This document shows positions 47,450-58,000 of a stretch of DNA of 64,000 nt, piece after piece. The notes under the pieces were generated by a model that ran no database searches, had not been told where the DNA came from, and worked only from the letters and a program-made list of their open reading frames with translations. Every line of letters starts with the position of its first letter. Position 1 is the stretch's first letter. This stretch comes from Lucifuga dentata (taxonomy: Eukaryota; Chordata; Actinopteri; Ophidiiformes; Bythitidae): NCBI GenBank assembly GCA_014773175.1, contig VXCM01000058.1, forward strand, positions 62,001-126,000, written 5' to 3'. Made by a program: the position numbers and the translations under genes.

Positions 47450-50400
47450 CTACAATTTTAATATTGTTTGTAAGAGATGTACAGCTTAAATATTTCTATT
47501 AAACTCCAGTAAGAAAATCTATCTATCACTATTGAAAGTTAAATTTAAATGAATAAAAAACAAAGTGTAAAATGTTTCATAAACCATTTTACACCATGTG
47601 CAGCTCACATCTCTTTTTTGAATTTATCATTTCAGGTTTTCTGGCTGAAGTTCTGCCCCTTCAGCCAACAAAATCAGATCTCAGATCTCAGCAGAAATCA
47701 GTTCAGTCTCACGTTTGGCTCTTTAACCATGAAAATGACATGCAGAAACACGGATGCAGTGACAATGCAAATGGATGCATGCGGTTTGTTGTTCAGATCT
47801 TGCCAGGTAAATGAAAGCAGCGTCAGATCAGAGTGGGCTTTTTGGGAGGGGGGCCTTAAAGAGACAGTACATAAAGTGGCCTGTTTTCACCAAGTGTGCA
47901 CAGTGGTGCTGCAGCAAGGGAGAGCAAAGTTCTCAGCATAGACCTCTAAGTCAAGATAAGTGACCTAAAGCACTTTACTCTTATATTCTCTACTCACAGT
48001 CTATGCTTATAGAACAATTTTTTTTTTTGGTTGTATGACTGCTCCTGACCTTCATGTTTCTGTCTCTGAGCTCTCTCTGTGCGTCTCTCAGCTCTTTGTC
48101 TTTGGCTTCTAGGCTCTGCTGCAGAGACACAGCCTTCCTCTCCATCTCCTGCTTGTGCTCTCTGATGGCAATGTCCAGCTGGCTCAGCTGAAGATGACAC
48201 AACAGTGAAGGCAAAGAACAAAAAAAAAAAAAAAAAAAAATGAGGTGAAAGATGGGAGCAAAATGTATTCAAGTAATACCATCAAATGTACATAAATGAA
48301 TTGTACCAGCTTTGCTCTCTGCTGAAGCTCCCCCTGTCTTTCCTTCAGAGCATTGTCCATGTCTAGGACCTCATGAGTTCTCTCCTCCAGCTCCCTCTGG
48401 CTATCTCTGTGAAGACACACACACACACACACATACACACATCCTGCTGTTAAATCGCATCTCTGTCTAATTAGTACTTGAAACTACTACAGCAAGTAAT
48501 TTGAAGCAATATTTGAAGTGAAGATGTCTGATTCTTGCACGGACCAAATAAATATAAAAATGTGACCTAATGCTGGTTTTTGGATTTTTATCTTACAGGC
48601 AACTCAAACTCATTCAGGTCAGTTTCTCTTCTGAGTGGAAAGGAGTCAGGACTGTAGCCTGTACTATGACAACTGTTCTGATCCAGTTGTATTGTTCTTT
48701 AAAAGGGTGTTTTCTGTATTAACATTTTGCTTCTGTGTATTGTGCTCTAAACAATAATCACGTTTCTACAACAGGAAGTGTAAAGATCTAGCAGGAACAA
48801 TAAAAGGACAAATGATTGGTGAGCAGTGGAATATGTAATATCCTGTTCATTTGTTTACACAGGAAGACTATTGAATCATTTATGAGTCAGAATCCCCATC
48901 TGTGTTTGATATTCTGCTGCTTTACAGTGGGATTAACTTGTACACAGTGTTTATCTGTGTTAGTGAAATATCACGAAGCATCTCAAGATATTACAAAAAA
49001 AAAAACAGTGCAAGGTATTTAATATGTTTAACATAAATGTTAACGTTTTACACAACAAATTACATCACTTAGAGAAGAAGACACAAAAATACAATTTGTC
49101 AATATTTCATGTTGTTGGGCAGAAAAGACACCCAATAAAAAAATAATTATAAAACAAAGAAAAGATTATCTGTGATTTTCAACATTATTCTGTTATTTCC
49201 ATTCTGTGAAGAAAAATTGGAACTGGAACCCAAAAAACAAGGTCCATGATTGTTGGTGTGTGTGAATGTGTGTGTGTATCACAAAAGGAGTTTCTGAACA
49301 TCTGTAATCATGTGTAATACACGTGTTCAATATAGAATCTAGTCTATCTATATACCATATTTATAACTATATTTACATATATATATACATATATATATAA
49401 AAGTTGTGAACATGAGTCATACACTTATGTCAGCTACAGTAATAGGATGTTTTCTCCACGTGTGTAGAAGAATAATTTACATGAACGCGTATCCTCACCT
49501 AAGTTGGACAGTCAGTTTTTCCACTGAGGCTTCGTGCTCATCAGCAATGGTCTGAGTTCTCTGCAGAACATCCTTGAGTTCCCGTAGCTGCTCCGCTGTG
49601 TCTGCAAATTCTCCCTGGGCAGCTTGAAGCTGTCCCTCCAGGATCTGGACTCGCTCGACACAGTTCAGTCTGTCTGCCTCGCTGCGGTGGAGCTTCTCCT
49701 CCAGATCCATGGCTGCAATGGCCGAGAGACAGACAAGAAAAAAGGATGAGCAAAGAGAGAAGGGGAGTGAAAGGAGAATATGAGAAGTGGAAGAGAGTCT
49801 CAAATTAGATTCGGAATATGAAATCTTGACAAAAATCTTGACCACTGTTCTGTATTCAATATAGAATAATTAGGAAATGAAATCCTGAAAATCTGCTAAA
49901 ACTACCTGTCATACCCATGTCAATCTTTTTGTCGAGCAGGCTCTTGGTCTGTTGCAGACTCTCCTCCATGCTGCTAATCTGAGAAGACTTAGAAGTGACG
50001 TCTCTCCTCAGACGCTGCAGTTCCGACTCTTTAGACAATATCTCCCCACGACACTTCTTCATCTCTGACGTCAGGAGGCTGCAGCAGAGCAAAGAGAAAA
50101 ATGCATACAATTATGATGAAGTAGTTAAAAAAGTATGACATTCTGTCCTTTAGAATTTGACTGCATCATTTTTATAAACTGTATAACTTAAATTATACAA
50201 TCTCTCATTATTGTTTTATTAAATGATGCAGTTAGTTACAGTTAGTGGGATTTGATCAGGCACAAACCTCATCTCAACCACCTGATTCACAAATATCCCA
50301 CTTGCTTTTCCTTATTATGAACTGAGATCTGGTTTCTTTATGCTTCAGTATATGTTAGTGTCTTACGTGATGGACTCTGAGAGTTTTGCGTTCTGCTGGT

Positions 50401-53400
50401 TCATCTCCTGCATGTCTCTGTCTTTCTCCTGGACGTCCTGCTCTCTGTTCCTCAGCTCGTCCTGTAGGGATGCCCGGGCCCGCTCCAGCTGCTGCTCCAG
50501 ACTGGACACCTACGGACACAAAAGACACAACATCAGCATCCATCTTTGTTTGCCATGATAAATTAAATGTCCTTTTTACGCATGTTTTCTGGGTCTACTG
50601 TATAAAGCAAGAGATCAGAGGGACATGGAGGAGAGAAAACGCGAGAAAAATTCTCCTAGAGTATGATTTTACTCAATCATATGTAGTATTACTGCTTTTA
50701 AAAAAAGCCTTATGTTAAACAATATTCAAGCTTTGTATAATGGACTGATGACAGAGTTAACAGACAATTGCTTTTTAGCATCAACTGATAAAGCTGCTGC
50801 TGATGAGCCAAATAAGGCAAAATGAACTGGAAAATTAAGCTGTCGAGTAATATCCCAGTAAATAAAAAAAATAAGTATTAAAACTATATATTGGCAAAGC
50901 ATAAAGTCTTATATACATACACATGTCACAAAATATCTAACATCTAAAATATTTATAATTAACCTAGAGACAAACCCCTTCACAAACTATTTTATTTTGT
51001 AGTAATCAATTTATTAAACAGAAATAGTGGCATTTTTTTAACATTACAAAAGCTCTGGCCCGGAACTCAAAGATCTGAGTGCAACAGTTGAACAGATCTG
51101 ACCCATTACTTCAAAGTATGAAAGATTAATAACTGTAATAAAGATGTGTTGCCAGTCCATCCCTACAGGCTGTTTCTTCTCTTATCTGTTATCTAGAACA
51201 GACCTTCACAGACAGACTCACTGTCCCTGAATAGCTCTACTCAGTGAGAGCAGATCAGCACCAGCTAAAATGTGGTGAAATTTCATGAAATCACAAGCTC
51301 TAATTTGTTGTTTATCTCAGTGATGCAGATTTGGAGATACAGTTTGGAATATGTGTAAAGAAAAATAACCATGGCTGTGTATGGGATTTGTGCGATATTA
51401 AACTCTGCTTCTAAAAGATAAAAGACTCAAAACTCAGTGCTTCTATTGTTTCTTTTGACTCTTTGCTCAAAAGAAGCCTCCAAACATTTTCATTTTAGAT
51501 TATACACTGGGCTACTTCAGTTTTCCCTGATAAGCAAACAGAATCTGTGGTGTTGGCAGATTAAATGCTTAAAGTTGAAATGAATCGTTATCATGAGAAA
51601 AAAAAAATCATCAAAGATAACACAGCTCAGCCATGAAGATTTTCGTGACATTATTTTGGTTAAATAAAATGAAATAAATCACTCTTTTATTTTATGGTGT
51701 CACAATTCTGGATACCAAATTCAAACGAGGATAATCCTGGTATTTAATCATCTCTAACTTACCTGTATCTGCAGGTGACTCTGGCTCTCCTCCAGCTCAG
51801 CGATGCGGGCGGTGCTTTCGGTCAGCATGGTCTGCCGCTGCTGCAGAGAGAGCTGAAGCTGCAGGTTCTGCTCACTGGAGCTCTGACAAACCAGGGTGGC
51901 GTTGTGGAGCTTCTCCTGCAGAGAGGACACCTGGAGAAGAAGGGGAAGAGGAAGAAGATTAGCCTGAGAAATGCGCTTTCCATTAACAGAAAATGATGGA
52001 ATTTCAACGGAACTATAAAACTTCATACCTTGTCACTCTTCTTCTGCAGCTCAGTCTCATAGTTCTTCTTCATCTCCTCCATCTGCTGCAGGAATGAGTT
52101 CAGCTCCTCTCGACACGCTGCCAGCGACGACTGTAGCTCACACACCTGACATACAGAAAGAAGTCATGGGTGTGTGTGCATACTGTGTGTGGTCTCGCTC
52201 TGGTAACGGCTGGAGAAGCTGCACTGGAATTCATGAAAGGAAACGCTACAGATTTCATTAATTAAATCTAAAAGTTACCTTGGAGGCAGAACTGGCTGCC
52301 TGCTCCTTAAAACTCTGCAGCAAATCCTCATTGTGCCTCATTTCAACCTGCTGCTCCTAAAATTGAACAATAAATAAAAATAAATATTCAGGACAATAAA
52401 CAAGAGATGATAGCTTTGTGCATATTCACTAATGCAGAACAATGCAGCTGGTATCTGCAGCTATTCGTGGGCGTGCTGGCGTGCTTTCTTTATGCTTTCT
52501 TCCATCTTTGTTTTCTTTTCATTAGAGTACATCTGCTTGATTATCACTGAAAACTGGAATGAGTAACGATGCGACTGATTTTATTCTGATGGACAGCATT
52601 AATTTTTCAAGCAAATGTAAATAATATTTGCTGAAAATCTTTTACTTTTACTGCTGAATTATGGCAACTTGATCTTTAAAGGACCATACCACCCATTTTG
52701 CATGTTTGATCCATCCATCCATCCATTTTCTAAACCCCTTTGTCCTGTTGAGGGTCACGGGGGGGCTGGAGCCTATCCCAGCAGTCATAGGGTGAGAGGC
52801 GGGGTACACCCTGGACAGTTATGTACTGACAACGATTTCCCAAAGGATAAAACCATATTTCAGCTTTCCTGATATTTTGCAAAATATCTTAATCTTTAAA
52901 AATGAAATATTCAAGCGATATACCCACCTTAAAAATCGATGTTTTGCCTGCTAATAGCAAAATTATGAAGTCACAATTACTAAAATTTTTTGATAAACGC
53001 AGGTCTTCTTTTGGGGCTATATTCCCCGGTGGTAGACATACTGTACATTCACTCCATGCTTTTTATTGTGCTTATATGCTAAAATTACTAAACTTTGGAA
53101 AAACCTGAATATACATGTTGTTCACGATGATGGATTACCTATCCCAAGAATGTTTCAAGTATCAACAAGTTGATTTTAATAGTGTACCAGAATGAACTGA
53201 AATTAATGGCGGTCTGGAAGGTAGGAAAAACATTTTTTAATTCACTGTTTCAGTAGTATGCTTTCGGAAATGATTGTCAGTAATGTAACATGTAGAAAAA
53301 TTTAATATATTAGGCTCAAACTTGCAAAATGGGTGGTATGGTCCTTTAACTGAAGTCCCCATTTGTTATCCAGATATCTAGAGAAAAGTTACGTTCCTGC

Positions 53401-55022
53401 ACTACAGGAGTGTCCTGACCTGTGTCATCTGGTCCAGGGAGTTCTGCAGCAGGAGAGCTGCTTTCTGCGCCTCCTCTCGCTCCCTATGCAGCAAGATCAC
53501 CTCCTGCTCCATCTCCATCAACCGAGACTGTGACTCCTCCACAGACAGCTGCAACTGTAGAAAACTGCTGTTACCTTCCTGGTTTTCTTGCATTTTTAAA
53601 AGCTCTGCAGATTAAAATATATGGTCATTGCTTGTTTAACTAACTCAGAAAAGAAGTTCATTCCATCTCCTTCTACATGCACACAAACATACACACACAT
53701 ACATGCATACAATTATGGAGCATGGAGTGTAGATCACCATTTCTATTCTGTGCTGTTGCTCCATGCATTGTTGAGTCTGTGATTTTTTGCACTTTTCCAA
53801 AGACAGCTGATATTCTCTTTGCTTTTTGGTCATCAGTGACTGGTAATGCTCAAGAGAACTGGTCTTCTCCTGTACAAAATAATAGTAATTTTAAAAAAGT
53901 ATAAACAGCATTACACAAATACAATGTGCCATGTCATATTTGTGGTTTGGGAAGGTGCAACAACCTAACTGAAAACATTACAACTGTGCAAATGTTCGTA
54001 TTAATTTGGTCAGACACAGTTGTGAATTTTGATCAAAACTCATAACTTTTCTCAAATATAAAATATGTCTTTTGAGCTTTCAAAAAAGAAAAAACTTGAA
54101 ACAAGCAACTTTTTCCTCAGTGGACTTCCTAATGATGAAGTTTGATAGTACACAGGCATAGAGGAATAAAACTTAAGAATTTGTTTTGCTGACAAGATTG
54201 GAAAAACACAGAGACAAAAACGTGTGTGTGTGTGTGTGGTACCATTATCTGTTTCTCCAGCTCAGTGTTCTTCAGTGCCGCCTGACTGTAAGCTGAACTT
54301 TTCTCCTGCAACTGTTTCTCCAATGCAACCACACGAGAACTTTTCCTCTTCAACTGAAGTTAAACAGAGAAAAAGAAAGTGAGAAAGACAGATCATCTGT
54401 CAGTAATTACTGTAATTCCAAACTTGGTCAAATATAATACATCCAGCACAAAAGCTGATTTAGAAAACTGACAGTAAATGTCCCCAGTCCTGATGGCTGT
54501 AATGCTTAAAAGCTGCTGTGAATTACTAGAAAATCACAAATGACATCATAACTTAGACTTTTATTTCCAAGCAAACACTATGCTGAGGTCCTATTCATAA
54601 ATGATTTTGAATGTTAATCAGCCTTTCTGCTCAAAAAAAAGAACTGAAACAAAAAATGGGGATAGAGGGTCCTAATTCTCCAGCCGTCTTTCATCACCTC
54701 TTTCTCTGTGTCGGTGGCTTGGCTAACTTTGTCCAGCAGCTCTGTGTGGAGGCTCTGGTAGTGGGAGGCTCTCTGGGCCATGGAGCTCTGCAGGGAGGAG
54801 ATCTCCTCCTGGGCCCGGCTCAGACGCTCCTGCAGCCTCTGGACCAAACTGTTCTGTCTGATCCGCTCAGCCTCCATCGCTCGCAGCAGCTGCTGGTAGC
54901 CTTCACCTGCACGGATGACGAGACAGAAAGGATGGAGAGTAATGGCCCTGCTTTATTTGAATTATTTAATCAGTTTATCAATTTATAAATTATTTTATAC
55001 AATTTTTTTTTTCCAAAATAGC

Positions 55023-55063
<41 letters not shown>

Positions 55064-58000
55064 ACCACAAGGACAAACAAAAAAAGTTGCTAGATAAGTC
55101 ACTCTTCATGATATGGTTTAAACCAGTCATCCTCAAAGTCAGGACCCCGGTCTGGACCGAACCACAACTGTCTGTAGTGTCTGTGCAAATTATACTTTTC
55201 ATTTGTATTATTTGTATTGTCTGCGAGACATCGCTGCGACACAATGAGTCAAAAATCTTTGCTATACTGAATGCGAATATCCGACTGCTCCACAATCTGT
55301 GTGAGAATGTCTACTCTACTTTGATTTGGTCCAATCACATTCAGTGTCCGCCATCTCCATGACAACGATGGGTCGACACAGCGTTGGGCTCATTCAAAGT
55401 TGACAGCACAGCTAATTTTGTCAGCAAACATCCCCCCCAGCCCCCACCNAATGAAACGTTAATGATAAAAAAAAAAAAAAAATTCAAACTATAATCAAGC
55501 ATGCACATCAAACAAGGAGATTTAGAACCTTCGACAATGAACCCTAACTTCAATTAAAAAGTCAGGTCTGTTGTACCTGGTTTTGGCTTCAAAAGGTGAG
55601 CAGCTCCTGAATAGTCCACTGGGGGCAAGATACAGGCTCTGACACAGAATGGCCCTTCAGCACCCTGAAAAAAAAAAAAGAACAAAAAAAAACAAAACAT
55701 GACAACAGTTAACATCTCCTCCAACAGATGCAACCTTTCCCATGATCAATCAGTAATAAATGCACCAATTTATTTTGGCCCTTTACTGTGGCACCAAATG
55801 CAGCATGAGCAAACAAGTAAAAACAGCAATCCTGACCTCTCGTAGATGCAGCAGGGCTAGCATGGCCTCCAGGCTGGCCAGCTCTGCCTGGCTCTGCTGA
55901 GCCTCCCTGTGGCTCTGAGCCGCTCGCTCCTCCTGCTTCTGGCTAAGAGTCCGCTGCTCCTCCAGCTCCCTGCGCAGAGAGGCCAGCTCCCGGCATTCTG
56001 CACCCCGTTCACCAAGCTCCCTTTCCAGATGCAAGGCCCTTCGTCGAGCCTCCTCCAGCTGGGCCAGGAGGTCTGAGCGGTCTGCAGCCAACAACTTCCC
56101 CTGCCTCTCCTCCTCCTTCAGCTGGCTGAGAGAAGGAAGATGGAGGATCACATCAAACCAATTTCAACTTGAAGACTAGACGGGTGATGATAAATTACAA
56201 ATCCTCATATTTATTTCTTAGCATGCATACATACAAGCGAAGCGTTAAGAAAAGAATTTTACAGAAACAGTTACTCAAACTGAACCTTTCACAAGTGCAT
56301 GACATCATAATACTAGAAGTTTAGCTGATCTGTTTCAGAGAAATACCTGATTGTTTGGCTCTGTTTGGCCTTCTCTCTCTCCAGTGAAGTGCACTTTATG
56401 TCCAACTCTTCTTTTTCTCTGTCACACTCAATAAGACTCTCTTTCAGTTTGCTCTCACTCTCCATCACCTTAAAAACACAAATGAAGAGATTTTGTGATC
56501 AATAGACAAATAAGTTATGAAGTTAGATGAAGATATGAGTGAGATTACCTTCTGAAGTTTAATGGAAATAGTGGTCTTGTAATCTTTGAAAGCTTCTTTA
56601 AGTTTCTCTGCATTAAGAAGTGCTTGGTTCCTTTGTTGCTCAGCCCTGTAATGAGAAAGCAGAGCGTCAAAACCATAAGTGCATTATTTTTGGAATAATA
56701 CATTAAATATAGAATAGCTGTTATCTATTTATTTAACAATTTTAATGAAATAGGCATTAAAACAGACAAAACTATGGGACACACAGTACATGAAAATGGA
56801 ACATGAAACATATGACAGACAGGTATGATTTGCAGTGACACAAATCTTAAAGGTGTTTGTGCTGTTACTGAAATTGTTAGGGGATCCGGCTACATGAAAT
56901 CATGAGCTGTAAACACAAATAAAGCGTCACCGTTTGCCCACTGCTATCTTATTGTCCAGCTCTTCTCTGAGCACACTTAGCTCATCAGTCAGCCTCGTCA
57001 CCAGAATGTCACTGTGGGCTGCAGCGTCCTGGCTGCACTCTGCCCTCAGCTCTGCTGCCCTGAACAACAAACACAAGCACTGGATGTCAGGATATTGTGT
57101 TGAGGTAGCCACATGGCTAGCGTAAGAGATTTTGGCCTAACGTTCATATAAATCATTCAGGGCCAAAGTTGAATCTGAATCTGAATGGGAAGAGGGGCCA
57201 GGTTTGATTCTAAATTAAGACTACTGCAGATAAGTTCACTGATTACTTAGTAAAATATTGTGCTTATTAGTGACATCACTGTCCTTGTTGCTAGGCGAAA
57301 ATATGACAGGCTAATTAAAGATGATCATTGATATCAGTACAATCATAATGTGACAAAAATTCCAAACAGAGACATTGTGCTTCACATCTCTCAATGACTT
57401 TTTTTTTAAATTTTGCAACAAAAGAATACTGTCATGGTGCGAGATCTTAAATACTTGAGAAAATATATATAATTTTTTTGATATGACAACTTCAATCAAT
57501 GTGATCAACATGAATTGGAGTTTTGATCATGCCATTTTCATTTAAATAGATCTATAGTGAGTAATGCTTTGATAACTATCAGAATATTAATTATTGCAGT
57601 ATTAATTTTATTCAGTCATCACTAAGTGGTTGTAATGAAAGTAATGCTGACCTTCAAACAACAAAAACGCAGAGTACCTTTCTACTTTAATGTATTGGAA
57701 ATATGGTTTCTATATTGAAATAGCAGTTGAATTTGGATACCATTAGAGCACAACACCACAAGTTACATAATCATGATGTCAACTCTGCATCTAATGTACA
57801 TTAATAGGCAAACAAGGGTCACTTTATATGGTTACAAAAACAGCAGCGTTTGGAATGTCAGGTCAAAATATAAGTTATTTTACAAGGTTACCTGAGTTCT
57901 TCAGCCTGAGCTTCCAGCTCTGCCTCAAGCTGACGAATCTGCTCACTCATGGCTGCGTTGTTGCATTTAACTCCAACCCTGGGGCCTCTGAAGTGGTCCT

